Notes: generated from the letters alone by a model not told the origin. A stretch of DNA of 35,999 nucleotides from Alkalilacustris brevis (GCF_003350345.1 NZ_QNVJ01000007.1:1-35999); one strand, 5' to 3'; shown: positions 7,837 through 16,143, numbered from the stretch's first letter. Translations and numbers: made by a program.

Positions 7837-9066
7837 TTGTCAGACCGGGAAAATCTGCCTAACCTGCGGCATCTGAATGGAATTCTGGCGGTGGCGCAAT
7901 GCGGCTCGCTCTCGGCCGGGGCGCAGCGGATCAACCTGTCGCAGCCGGCGCTGACGCAGGCGCTGGCGGGGATTGAGGCGCGGCTGGGCGTGCCGCTTTT
8001 CGCCCGCACCGCACAAGGCGCGCGCCCGACCGAGCCGGGGCGGATATTCCTGGAGCGGGCCGCCCGCGGGCTGGAACAACTGCGGCTTGGGGTGCAAGCC
8101 ATCGGCGCGGGGGGGCATCTGCACCGGCTGGTTTCGGCGCGGCAACTTCATGCGCTGGCTGCGGCGGTCGAGCATGGCAGCTTTGTCTCCGCGGCGCGGC
8201 GGCTGGGGCGCGAGCCTTCGACGATCAGCCGCACCTGCCGCGATCTGGAGCGGCTGCTTGGCGTGGCGCTGTTCGAGCCCACGAGCGCCGGCCTGCGCCC
8301 GACCCGGCAGGCGGGCGAACTGGCCCGCCGGGGCAAGCTGGCGCTGCATCACGTGGCGCAGGCGTTCCACGACATCGCCGACTGGCGCGGCGATTTCGGC
8401 GGGCGGCTTGCCGTGGGTTGCCTGCCGCTGGCGCAAAGCGCGCTGTTGCCCGAGGCGCTGTGCCGCTTTGCCGCCGAATATCCGCGCGTCGCGGTCGAGG
8501 TGGCCGACGGGCATTACGCGGGGCTTGCGCGGGCGCTCAAGCGCGGGGACCTGGATTTCATACTGGGCGCGCTGCGCAGCGATGATCTGCCAGCCGAACT
8601 GGTGCAGACCGAATTGTTTCGCGATCCGCTTACCTTGGTGGCGCGGGCCGGTCATCCGCTGCTACACGAGACGCCGCTAGAGCCGGCGCATCTGGCGGGC
8701 TACCCCTGGGTCGCCCCACGCGAGAATGCCCCTGCACGGTCGCACTTCGAGACCTTGCATGCCGCGCTTGCGCCGCCGCGCGGGGTTCCCGCGCCAATCG
8801 AGACCGGCGCGCACAGCGTGATGGTCGGGCTGTTGCTGGCCAGCGACCGAATTACGCTGATCTCGGCGGCGCAGGTCGAGCGTGAAGTGGAAGCCGGGCT
8901 GCTGGCGCGGCTGCCGCTGGAGCTGTCCGAGAGCGAACGGCCGATCGGGCTGACCATGCATTCTGGCGGCGCGCCCAGCCTGCCGCAGGCGCGCTTCATC
9001 GAGATCCTGCAACAGGTGGTTGCCGAACGCGGCAGCGGCCAACGACTGTGCTTGCCGCAGGCCTGA
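7837..9066 (+). CDS. LysR-type transcriptional regulator with two N-terminal HTH domains
   Basis: The protein has 409 residues, about 100 more than a normal LysR regulator. The first winged HTH spans about residues 10-70 (GSLSAGAQRINLSQPALTQA). A second complete LysR-type HTH spans about 100-160 (GSFVSAARRLGREPSTISRT). The usual substrate-binding domain follows from about residue 185 to 395. The frame opens after a TAA at 7819 and the first usual start is TTG 7837; the ribosome site is weak, so the start is uncertain. It is divergent from galBC and probably controls them in response to an aromatic-ring cleavage product. Its 3' end runs into a copy of the dispersed repeat. Confidence 0.88.
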   Translation: MSDRENLPNLRHLNGILAVAQCGSLSAGAQRINLSQPALTQALAGIEARLGVPLFARTAQGARPTEPGRIFLERAARGLEQLRLGVQAIGAGGHLHRLVSARQLHALAAAVEHGSFVSAARRLGREPSTISRTCRDLERLLGVALFEPTSAGLRPTRQAGELARRGKLALHHVAQAFHDIADWRGDFGGRLAVGCLPLAQSALLPEALCRFAAEYPRVAVEVADGHYAGLARALKRGDLDFILGALRSDDLPAELVQTELFRDPLTLVARAGHPLLHETPLEPAHLAGYPWVAPRENAPARSHFETLHAALAPPRGVPAPIETGAHSVMVGLLLASDRITLISAAQVEREVEAGLLARLPLELSESERPIGLTMHSGGAPSLPQARFIEILQQVVAERGSGQRLCLPQA

Positions 9067-9098
9067 CGGCATGGATATTTTTGCCAAGAAGATGGGGG
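9061..9098 (+). repeat. Diverged copy of the dispersed GGATATTTT repeat
   Basis: The sequence GCCTGACGGCATGGATATTT and its continuation through AAGAAGATGGGG match the 5' half of the units at 6004 and 15972, with one inserted base and a different 3' half. It overlaps the stop codon of the LysR gene. The rest of the gap to glmU is GC-rich, with no other clear feature. Confidence 0.55.
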
Positions 9099-9213
9099 AT
9101 GGCGGCGCGCCGGGATTGGCCGGGCCCGGGCCTTTGGCCGGAAGGCCTAGACCCGGCGCGCGCGATCGGCGAAACAGGCGGCAGTTGAAAGCGCAGCGCC
9201 GCGGGAGAGAGCC

Positions 9214-10575
9214 ATGCAGACAGCCCTGATCGTTCTGGCCGCCGGACAAGGGACACGGATGAATTCAGACCTGCCCAAGGTGCTGCATCCGCTGGCCGGG
9301 GTGCCGCTGCTGACCCATGCGCTGCGGGCCGGCGCGGCGCTGGAGCCTGCGCGCACGGTGATCGTGGCCGGGCACGGGGCCGAAGCGGTGAGCGCGGCGG
9401 CGCGCGCGGAATGCTCCGAGGGTGTGATCGTGGTGCAGCAGGAGCAGAAGGGCACCGCCCATGCGGTGGCACAGGCCGCCCCCGTGCTGGAGGGGTTTTC
9501 GGGCGATGCGCTGGTGCTTTATGGCGACACGCCCTTCATCCGGGCCGAGACGCTGGAGGCGATGCGCGCGGCGCGCGCGGAGCATGACATTGTGGTTCTG
9601 GGCTTCGAGGCGGCCGACCCGGGGCGCTATGGTCGGCTGGTAATGGCGGGCGCGCGGCTTGAGCGCATTGTCGAATACAAGGATGCAAGCGCGGTCGAGC
9701 GCGCCATCACCTTGTGCAACAGCGGGGTGCTTTGCGCCGACAGCGCCACCCTGATGGAACTGGTCGCTGCGGTGGGCGACGATAACGAGGCGGGCGAGTA
9801 TTACCTGACCGATATCGTGGCGCTGGCGCGTGCGCGGGGGCTTTCGGCGGGGGTGGTGCGCTGCGACGAATCCGAGACGCTGGGCGTGAATTCGCGCGCG
9901 GAACTGGCCGCGGCCGAGGCCGCCTTCCAGGCCCGCGCCCGTGCCGAGGCGTTTGAGAACGGCGTGACGCTGGTGGCGCCCGAGACCGTGCATTTCGCGC
10001 TGGACAGCTGGGTCGGGCGCGACAGCGTGATCGGGCCGAATGTGGTGTTCGGCCCCGGTGTGACGGTGGAATCGGGGGCCGAGATCAGGGCGTTCTGCCA
10101 TCTGGAGGGCTGCCACATCAGCCGCGGCGCCGTGGTCGGCCCTTTCGCGCGGCTGCGCCCCGGGGCGGAACTGGCCGAGGATGTCCGCGTAGGCAATTTC
10201 GTCGAGGTCAAGAATGCCATCATCGACGAGGGAGCCAAGGTCAATCACCTCAGCTATATCGGCGATGCGCATCTGGGCGCGGGGGCCAATATCGGGGCGG
10301 GCACCATCACCTGCAATTACGACGGGGTCTCGAAGCACCGCACCGAGATCGGCGCGGGCGCCTTCATCGGCTCGGACACCATGCTGGTGGCGCCGGTCAC
10401 AGTGGGCGAAGGCGCGATGACGGCAAGCGGATCGGTCATCACCCGGGATGTGCCCGAGGGCGCGCTGGGGCTTTCACGCGCGCCTCAGGAGAACAAGCCG
10501 GGCTTTGCCGCGCGGTTCTTCGCGCGGCTGCGCGGCGCGCGCACGGACAGCCGGGGCGAGAGCGGCGATTCGTGA
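9214..10575 (+). CDS. glmU: Bifunctional UDP-GlcNAc pyrophosphorylase / glucosamine-1-phosphate acetyltransferase
   Basis: GlmU makes UDP-N-acetylglucosamine for peptidoglycan and lipopolysaccharide in two steps. The N-terminal uridylyltransferase domain (about 1-225) shows LAAGQGTRM (8-16), DLPKVLHPLAG, QKGTAHAV and YGDTPF. The C-terminal left-handed beta-helix acetyltransferase domain shows the hexapeptide repeats, KVNHLSYIGDA and GAGTITCNYDGVSKHRTEIG. At 453 residues it has the usual length. GGGAGAGAG lies before ATG 9214. glmS, often the next gene in this group, is not present downstream here. Confidence 0.96.
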   Translation: MQTALIVLAAGQGTRMNSDLPKVLHPLAGVPLLTHALRAGAALEPARTVIVAGHGAEAVSAAARAECSEGVIVVQQEQKGTAHAVAQAAPVLEGFSGDALVLYGDTPFIRAETLEAMRAARAEHDIVVLGFEAADPGRYGRLVMAGARLERIVEYKDASAVERAITLCNSGVLCADSATLMELVAAVGDDNEAGEYYLTDIVALARARGLSAGVVRCDESETLGVNSRAELAAAEAAFQARARAEAFENGVTLVAPETVHFALDSWVGRDSVIGPNVVFGPGVTVESGAEIRAFCHLEGCHISRGAVVGPFARLRPGAELAEDVRVGNFVEVKNAIIDEGAKVNHLSYIGDAHLGAGANIGAGTITCNYDGVSKHRTEIGAGAFIGSDTMLVAPVTVGEGAMTASGSVITRDVPEGALGLSRAPQENKPGFAARFFARLRGARTDSRGESGDS

Positions 10576-10679
10576 CGGACCGCCCCTCAGTGCATTGATA
10601 TAAAACGTATTACCTCAGCCTCTGCCTGTCTTCTTGGGCTGCGCGGCAGGGTGTTGCCTGCGGGCTGCGCACGCTCGGG

Positions 10680-10693
10680 TTAAGATCTCTTAA
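10680..10693. promoter_or_regulatory. Short inverted repeat upstream of the beta-helix gene
   Basis: TTAAGA and TCTTAA face each other across two bases within the 243-base gap between glmU and the beta-helix gene. A TATAAA lies at about 10600. This may be an operator or a chance palindrome. No clear terminator of glmU is seen in this gap. Confidence 0.3.
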
Positions 10694-10818
10694 ATCCGGT
10701 TTGATACCCCTTTTCGCCATCGGGACGACCGGGGGACGGGCCGCCATGCCCGGCCACGGTGCAAGCCCGGGGCGGCAGCGCAGGGCGCACAGGGTGCAAC
10801 GAGGCAGGGATTGCGGAG

Positions 10819-13107
10819 ATGAACAAGGCGATTACCGACGGGCTGATGCTGATGCCGCCGCCGTTTTCGGCGGGGCTGGATGTCTGGTCGAGCGAAGACG
10901 GAACCCCCGGAAGCCCGACCTATGAGGGCGCGGCCAATGCGGCCTTCGTGCCTTCGGACGCGGATTTCGGCGGCTGCCTGGAGTTGCAGAAGACCGAGGC
11001 CGTGCAACGCCTGCGGTATATGGGCGAGACCCCGATCCTGCCGGGGTGCTACCTGCGGGTGCGGGTGCGCCTCAAGGCGATCAGCGGCAACCTGCCCGAG
11101 GTGCGGATCGCCGGATGGGCCGGCGGCGCGGGCAATGCCCATGTCGCGGATGTGCCGCAGCAGGGTGACGAGGTGGCGCTGGAGGCCTACGGCGAGGTGG
11201 TCACCGTATCAGCCATCATCGGCACGGGCAGCCGCCCCGGCGTCGATCTGGCCTGGGGGCTTGAGCCGATCTATGGACATTTCGGGATCGACCTGACCGG
11301 GCCCACCGGCGGAGTGGTGCGGATCGACGATATCGAGATCGAGGATGTCACGGCGGTGTTCCACCGCAAGATGATGGACTGGGTCGATGTGAAGGATTAT
11401 GGCGCGGCGGGCGATGGCGTGACCGACGACCACGCGGCCTTTCTGGCGGCCGACGCGGCGGCGCAGGGGCGGCAGATCCTGGTGCCCGAGGGGGGTTACC
11501 ATATCGGCGCGCATCTGACGCTGAACGCGCCGGTGCGCTTTGAGGGCACGCTGGTCATGGCCCCCGACACGCGGCTACAACTGACCCGTAGCTATGATTT
11601 TCCCACATACCAGGCGGCGTTTGGCAGTGACGACCTGGGCTTTCGCAAGGCCATGCAAGCGCTTTTCCATTTCACCGATCATGTCACGCTTGACCTCAAG
11701 GGCCGCCGCGTGCGGCTGGAGGCGCCGGTGGACGTACACGCCACGGCCAACAACCTGGCCATGTTCGAGATGCGGCGCTGCCTGACCAACGGAATGATCG
11801 ACATTCAGGAAGGCCCCGCCTGGGACAGCGCCACCTGGACCCGTCAGGCCACCTATGACCCGGCACAGCCGCGGCGACTGTCGGACGTGGCCAATGTGGC
11901 GCAGATCGCGGTGGGCGCGCGGGTGAGTGGCGCTGGCGTGGGCCGAGAGGTCTATGTCACCGAGACCAACCCCGGCGCGGGCACGATCACGTTGAGCCAG
12001 CCGCTGTTCGATGCGGAGGGCACGCAAAGCTACACCTTCACCCGTGACCGATATGCGTTGGATTTCAGCGGCTTCGACAAGTTCAGCAAGTTCGAGATCA
12101 CCGAGATCGAATTCCTGCTGAAAGGCGAGGCCAGCGGCATGATGCTGGCGCCCGAGGGGCTGACGCACCGGATGGCCGATTGCGTTTTCAACCGCCCGCG
12201 CGACCGCGGCATCACCTCGATCGGGCGGGGCTGCCAGGGGCTTCTGGTGGATCGCTGCCAGTTCCTTTCCGACGAGATGCCCGTGCCCGCGCAGGACCGC
12301 ACATCGGTGGCGATGAACATCAACGCCAATGATGCCAAGATCCGCAACAACCGCGCGGTGATGTTCGCGGCCTTCTGCGTGGCCAATGGCTCGGGGCATC
12401 TGTTCGTGGGCAATCACTTCTTTCAGGGCGACAGCGAGCCGCAGGGGCTGCGGCAGGCGGGGCTGGTGCTTACCCAGACCAACGTCAAGACCACGATCAC
12501 CGGCAACTATATCGACAACTGTGCGATCGAATGGACCAACGAGCACAGCGCCGACCCAGCGCAGCTGGGCTTTTCCTTCGGCGGGCTGACGATCACCGGG
12601 AATATCTTCACCTGCAATGGGGTGGCGCCGTTCTTCCGCTGGCTGGTGATCAAGCCCTTCGCGCCGGGGCATTTCGTCAACGGGCTGAATATCTCGGGCA
12701 ATGTGTTTCGCACGATCAACGGCGCGGTCGAACGGGTGGAGATGGTCGATACCACCCATGCCGATCTGAATTACGCGATGTTTCGCAACATCTCGGTGCA
12801 GGGCAATGCCTTCAACGGGGTGGACCAGAGGATGGCGAACCCGGTCACGCTGCGCCATGACCAGAACACCGCGCAGGGGGCCTGGACGATCAATGTGGGG
12901 CCTTACCTGCCCTTCGGCGGCTGGGCGCGCAATGTCACCGCGATCGTGCCCGAGGGCGAGATCACCGGCCCCAACGACGAGCGCCGCACCGATTTTCCCT
13001 ATGCCTCGACCCAGATGGGGGCAGAGAACAGCGAGGTGCGGATCAACTGGGCGAGCGCCTCGAAAGGGCGGGTGCTGGTGACGGCGCGGGTGGACAACCC
13101 CGTCTGA
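10819..13107 (+). CDS. Right-handed beta-helix protein, pectate-lyase/GH28-related
   Basis: The protein has 762 residues. An N-terminal jelly-roll-like region (about 1-195) ends in VVRIDDIEIEDVTA. Next comes the pectate-lyase superfamily entry motif WVDVKDYGAAGDGVTDDHAA (about 205-225) and IFVPEGxY-like LVPEGGYHIG. A long beta-helix follows with repeated short turns such as ITGNYIDN, ITGNIFTCNG, ISGNVFRTING and VQGNAFNG. The C-terminal part is a small beta domain. There is no signal peptide, lipobox or RTX repeat. Similar folds occur in polysaccharide lyases, GH28 enzymes and phage tailspikes; catalytic residues cannot be assigned by eye. ATG 10819 is preferred over an upstream ATG because AGGGA is eight bases before it. 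Substrate is unknown. Confidence 0.8.
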   Translation: MNKAITDGLMLMPPPFSAGLDVWSSEDGTPGSPTYEGAANAAFVPSDADFGGCLELQKTEAVQRLRYMGETPILPGCYLRVRVRLKAISGNLPEVRIAGWAGGAGNAHVADVPQQGDEVALEAYGEVVTVSAIIGTGSRPGVDLAWGLEPIYGHFGIDLTGPTGGVVRIDDIEIEDVTAVFHRKMMDWVDVKDYGAAGDGVTDDHAAFLAADAAAQGRQILVPEGGYHIGAHLTLNAPVRFEGTLVMAPDTRLQLTRSYDFPTYQAAFGSDDLGFRKAMQALFHFTDHVTLDLKGRRVRLEAPVDVHATANNLAMFEMRRCLTNGMIDIQEGPAWDSATWTRQATYDPAQPRRLSDVANVAQIAVGARVSGAGVGREVYVTETNPGAGTITLSQPLFDAEGTQSYTFTRDRYALDFSGFDKFSKFEITEIEFLLKGEASGMMLAPEGLTHRMADCVFNRPRDRGITSIGRGCQGLLVDRCQFLSDEMPVPAQDRTSVAMNINANDAKIRNNRAVMFAAFCVANGSGHLFVGNHFFQGDSEPQGLRQAGLVLTQTNVKTTITGNYIDNCAIEWTNEHSADPAQLGFSFGGLTITGNIFTCNGVAPFFRWLVIKPFAPGHFVNGLNISGNVFRTINGAVERVEMVDTTHADLNYAMFRNISVQGNAFNGVDQRMANPVTLRHDQNTAQGAWTINVGPYLPFGGWARNVTAIVPEGEITGPNDERRTDFPYASTQMGAENSEVRINWASASKGRVLVTARVDNPV

Positions 13108-13122
13108 GGCGTGGCGTCGCGC

Positions 13123-13785
13123 TCAGGGGTGGCCGGCACCAGCGGGCAGGGCAAGCGCCCCGTCTTCCAGCGCCTCGGCCAGCCGGTCTGTGGCGGCGGC
13201 CAGTCGCTCATCGATCAGGTGCAGATACTCTGTCCAGTCGTTGATCCCCGCGAGCGGGCGCACCCCGTCGGAAATCCCCCTGAGTGCGATCAGCGGCACG
13301 CCGAAACGCTGGCAGGCGCGCAAGATGGCGAAGGTCTCCATATCGACCATGTCCTGCGCGATCTGCCCATAGGCTGGCCCCGAGACGATATTCGCCCCGG
13401 TCGAGAGGCTGGCCCCGGCCACACCGGGTATGCGATGCGGCAGGTCCAGTTCGGCGGGCAGATCGAGAAACGGCGTGACACCGCGCGCAAACCCTAGCGG
13501 GCTGGCATCCATGTCGCGATAGGCCACATGCGTGGCCTGGTAGACGGCGCAATGCTCCAGCCGCGCCGACCCGGCCGAGCCCAGCGAAACCACCAGCCTG
13601 GGCAGCCGCCCCGCCGCCTGCGCCCCCGCCAGTGCCGCCGCGGTCGCCACTGCCCCCTCGACCGGACCGACGCCGGTGATCAGCGGCGTGAAACGGGCGC
13701 GCAGATGCGGGCCGTATTCCGGCGCGGCCGCCATCGCGAACAACACATCGCGTCCGGCAATCGGAGTCAGCGGCAGATCGGACAT
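13123..13785 (-). CDS. 5'-methylthioadenosine/S-adenosylhomocysteine nucleosidase family protein
   Basis: This 220-residue phosphorylase/nucleosidase-fold protein has TPLITGVGPVEGAVATAAAL near the N-terminus, VVSLGSAGSA, and the nucleoside-binding VDMETFAIL. It also has the RGISDG motif holding the catalytic Asp of MTA/SAH nucleosidases. The expected reaction cleaves adenine from 5'-methylthioadenosine or S-adenosylhomocysteine. ATG 13785 has GGGAG six bases upstream; the longer frame to 13938 runs into an AT-richer intergenic region and is rejected. It is convergent with the beta-helix gene (15-base gap) and divergent from the yrbL-like gene. The related futalosine hydrolase or plain nucleosidases are alternative activities of this fold. 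Confidence 0.85.
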   Translation of the reverse strand: MSDLPLTPIAGRDVLFAMAAAPEYGPHLRARFTPLITGVGPVEGAVATAAALAGAQAAGRLPRLVVSLGSAGSARLEHCAVYQATHVAYRDMDASPLGFARGVTPFLDLPAELDLPHRIPGVAGASLSTGANIVSGPAYGQIAQDMVDMETFAILRACQRFGVPLIALRGISDGVRPLAGINDWTEYLHLIDERLAAATDRLAEALEDGALALPAGAGHP

Positions 13786-13940
13786 GGCAGTCTCCCTGGC
13801 GAATCGCGCATCTCTGGCGCCTTCAGATAAGCGCGCGGCGGACGGGGCGCAAATTACGTCGAACTGGCCCTTGCTGTTTTGCAAGTCTATGATGGGCTGG
13901 CATTCATCCTGATATTCAAAATTGCTGGACAAGCGCACCG

Positions 13941-14588
13941 ATGACCATCCACCTTGACCCCGATGCCGCTGTCGCCCACGGAAGCGGCAGCTTGGTCTTC
14001 AACCATCCCGAACATGATAAACTGTTGATCAAGGTGTTTCGGTCCCGCGACAAACCCGCGAAGGTCAGCGATTACCTTCGCCCTACCAAGCGCAGGTTTG
14101 GCGCGTTCCGCGAATGGTATGTCGAGTATGAACACTACCTGCGGCTGCTCAAACGAACAGGAAAATGCCCCGACTATCTCCCCCGATTTTACGGGTTCGA
14201 GAATACAAACCTCGGCCCTGGCCAACTGGTTGAGAAAATTGTCGATGTGGATTCAGGCCGAATGTCGCGTACCGTCAGCCAGTACCTGCGGCCCCCCCCC
14301 TGTTCTGTAGAAGAACTTCACGCGCCACTGGTGGAGCTGTTGCGCAAGATTCAACGCGACGGCGCAGTCTTTCGCGACCTGAACCTTTCAAACATTTGCG
14401 TGGTCATGCGAGGCGACACGCCGACGCGGCTGGTCGTCGTCGATGGTCTGGGCGAGTTCACCATGATTCTGGCACGCTCCAATTTCCGCTGGATTCATTC
14501 GCTTTGGATGCGGCAGGCCAAAACCAAACTGGAAACCCGTATCGCCCATGCGCAGGCATCGGTCACAAGTGCTAGGTTTCCCGCATAA
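13941..14588 (+). CDS. yrbL: YrbL-like protein with kinase-like fold
   Basis: The 215-residue protein resembles the PhoP-network YrbL family. It has the N-terminal beta strands with LLIKVF, then YEHYLRLLKRTG and LPRFYGFENTNLGPGQLVEKI. The catalytic-loop-like FRDLNLSNICVV and DFG-equivalent VVVDGLGE resemble small-molecule and protein kinase folds. In enterobacteria YrbL is under PhoP control, with no proven activity. Base composition is more AT-rich than its neighbours and there is no strong ribosome site before ATG 13941, which suggests acquisition from outside. A run of nine C (14292-14300) lies inside the coding region. The gene stands alone, divergent from the nucleosidase gene. Confidence 0.75.
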   Translation: MTIHLDPDAAVAHGSGSLVFNHPEHDKLLIKVFRSRDKPAKVSDYLRPTKRRFGAFREWYVEYEHYLRLLKRTGKCPDYLPRFYGFENTNLGPGQLVEKIVDVDSGRMSRTVSQYLRPPPCSVEELHAPLVELLRKIQRDGAVFRDLNLSNICVVMRGDTPTRLVVVDGLGEFTMILARSNFRWIHSLWMRQAKTKLETRIAHAQASVTSARFPA

Positions 14589-14625
14589 AAGGTTAAGGGA
14601 TATCACACTTGATCGGATTCACCTG

Positions 14626-14676
14626 GCCCGGGCCGCTTGAGGCCCGGGCATGCGCCCGCCCCACTGGCGGGCGCAT
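14626..14676. repeat. Two tandem perfect GC hairpins downstream of the yrbL-like gene
   Basis: GCCCGGGCC (14626-14634) and GGCCCGGGC (14641-14649) form a nine-base stem with a six-base loop. ATGCGCCCGCC (14650-14660) and GGCGGGCGCAT (14666-14676) form an eleven-base stem with a five-base loop directly after. No T-run follows on either strand, so these are not standard intrinsic terminators, but they may still end the yrbL transcript. The remainder of the gap to 14774 shows nothing further. Confidence 0.7.
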
Positions 14677-14774
14677 CCGCGCCCACCTCGGGCGGCCGCA
14701 TGCCCTCTGTTCGGAACGGAATGAAGCTGGGTGAACGCTAGCTATATGGCATTAAACATCGCCCGTCACGCACG

Positions 14775-14805
14775 AAAAACGCCGCCCGAAACCTGTCGGG
14801 CGGCG
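14775..14805 (-). terminator. Rho-independent terminator of the rplM-rpsI operon
   Basis: Read on the minus strand, CGCCGCCCG and CGGGCGGCG form a perfect nine-base stem with an eight-base loop, followed by five T residues. It lies 28 bases past the rpsI stop. Confidence 0.9.
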
Positions 14806-14833
14806 CAATCCTGCATCCATGGCAGTGCGGCGA

Positions 14834-15322
14834 TCAGCGCTTGGAGAACTGGAAGCTCCTGCGCGCCTTGCGCTTGCCGTATTTCTTGCGCTCGACCACG
14901 CGCGAGTCGCGGGTCAGGAAGCCGGCAGCCTTGAGCGCGCCGCGCAGGCCCGGCTCATAGAGTTGCAGCGCCTTCGAGATGCCGTGCTTGACGGCCCCCG
15001 CCTGCCCCGAAAGCCCGCCGCCCTTGACCGTGGCCATGACGTCGAACTGATCGACGACACCGGCCACCTGGAACGGCTGGCGCAGGATCATCTGCAGCAC
15101 GGGGCGCGCGAAATAGCTGTCGAGATCCTTGCCATTCACGGTGACACGGCCCGATCCGGGCTTGATCCAGACCCGCGCCACGGCATCCTTGCGCTTGCCG
15201 GTGGCATAGGAACGGCCCAGCTTGTCGCGCACAGGCTCGCGCGGGGCTTCGGCTTCGGCCGCCAGCGCTTCGCCGGGCACGGCCGCTTTCAGATCGTCGA
15301 GAGATTTGAGTTCTTCGGCCAT
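14834..15322 (-). CDS. rpsI: 30S ribosomal protein S9
   Basis: The 162-residue S9 has a lineage-typical N-terminal extension rich in Glu and Ala. The conserved core follows: [23 protein letters not shown]-like [28 protein letters not shown] and the basic C-terminus [17 protein letters not shown], whose tail contacts P-site tRNA. Two ATGs are possible, 15328 (overlapping the rplM stop as ATGA) and 15322. I use 15322 because GGAG is nine bases before it, but the first cannot be excluded. It is the second gene of the rplM-rpsI operon and is followed by a strong terminator. Confidence 0.96.
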   Translation of the reverse strand: MAEELKSLDDLKAAVPGEALAAEAEAPREPVRDKLGRSYATGKRKDAVARVWIKPGSGRVTVNGKDLDSYFARPVLQMILRQPFQVAGVVDQFDVMATVKGGGLSGQAGAVKHGISKALQLYEPGLRGALKAAGFLTRDSRVVERKKYGKRKARRSFQFSKR

Positions 15323-15324
15323 GA

Positions 15325-15789
15325 TCATGCGCTCCGGGTGTTCTTCTTGTTCATCGCGCGAACGTCCAGCACCTCGGGCTGTTGGGCCTCGTGCGGGTGC
15401 TCGGCGCCGGCATAGACGCGCAGATTGGTCATCTGCTGGCGGCTCAGCTTGCCGCCGGGCAGCATCCGCTGCACCGCCTTCGTCACCACACGCTCGGGAT
15501 GCGCGCCTTCCAGGATCTGCCGCGCGCTGCGCGACTTGATCCCACCGGGATACCCGGTGTGCCAGTAGTATTGCTTGTCGTCACGCTTGCGGCCCGTCAT
15601 CTGCACCTTGTCGGCGTTGATGATGATGACATTGTCGCCCATATCCATGTGCGGCGTGAAGCTCGGCTTGTGCTTGCCGCGCAGGCGCATGGCGACGATC
15701 GAGGCAAGACGACCCAGAACCACGCCCTCGGCGTCGATCAGGATCCATTTCTTGTCGATATCCGCCGGTGTTGCGGTAAAGGTTTTCAT
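15325..15789 (-). CDS. rplM: 50S ribosomal protein L13
   Basis: The 154-residue protein begins [20 protein letters not shown]. It contains [33 protein letters not shown] and [10 protein letters not shown], all canonical L13 segments. L13 is an early-assembly protein of the large subunit. ATG 15789 is the family start and the longer frame to 15912 is upstream noise. It is translationally coupled to rpsI by overlapping stop and start. Two candidate promoters lie upstream. Confidence 0.97.
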   Translation of the reverse strand: MKTFTATPADIDKKWILIDAEGVVLGRLASIVAMRLRGKHKPSFTPHMDMGDNVIIINADKVQMTGRKRDDKQYYWHTGYPGGIKSRSARQILEGAHPERVVTKAVQRMLPGGKLSRQQMTNLRVYAGAEHPHEAQQPEVLDVRAMNKKNTRSA

Positions 15790-15850
15790 TTTCCGGTCCT
15801 GTCCAGATAGGTCAGACGGCGGGCGGACCCGCCAACATTCGCATGGCGCC

Positions 15851-15878
15851 CTTCTAAGCATCTGTGCCTTCGCGTCAA
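15851..15878 (-). promoter_or_regulatory. Candidate proximal promoter of rplM-rpsI
   Basis: On the minus strand, TTGACG (15878-15873) is followed 16 bases later by TAGAAG (15856-15851). The -35 is close to the alphaproteobacterial consensus and the -10 is moderate. It would give a leader of about 55 bases. Confidence 0.45.
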
Positions 15879-15926
15879 GGGCCATATGCCTCAAAAAACC
15901 CTGCAAAAACATGATATTGTGAATTA

Positions 15927-15959
15927 GGTATTATAATACCCCACATTTGCCCACAGCAA
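15927..15959 (-). promoter_or_regulatory. Palindrome with overlapping TATAAT elements; candidate distal rplM promoter
   Basis: GGTATTATAATACC (15927-15940) is a perfect 14-base palindrome with a consensus TATAAT on each strand. On the minus strand TTGCTG (15959-15954) stands 18 bases before it, giving a reasonable rplM-rpsI promoter. On the plus strand no good -35 is visible, so kynU use is uncertain. The palindrome could also be an operator. Confidence 0.45.
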
Positions 15960-15971
15960 GCCCCCCTGCCC

Positions 15972-16003
15972 TTCACTGTGACGAAAATATCCTCGCCGAA
16001 GGC
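15972..16003 (-). repeat. Third copy of the dispersed 32-base repeat
   Basis: Read on the minus strand this unit matches the copy at 6004-6035 without gaps at 28 of 32 positions, counted by hand. It includes the shared CGGCG, GGATATTTT and CACAGTGAA blocks. It lies in the gap between divergent rplM and kynU. Confidence 0.8.
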
Positions 16004-16143
16004 GGCCCGGCGCTTGCCCCATGCGGGCCGGCACTGCGGCGCACTGGACCCTGTTTGAGGGTGGGAAATTCCGCAGCACCCGATTAGGAAAGAGGCAGGC
16101 GGTCGGATCACGGCCTGCGTAACACCCGGGGCGGCAAGGAACC

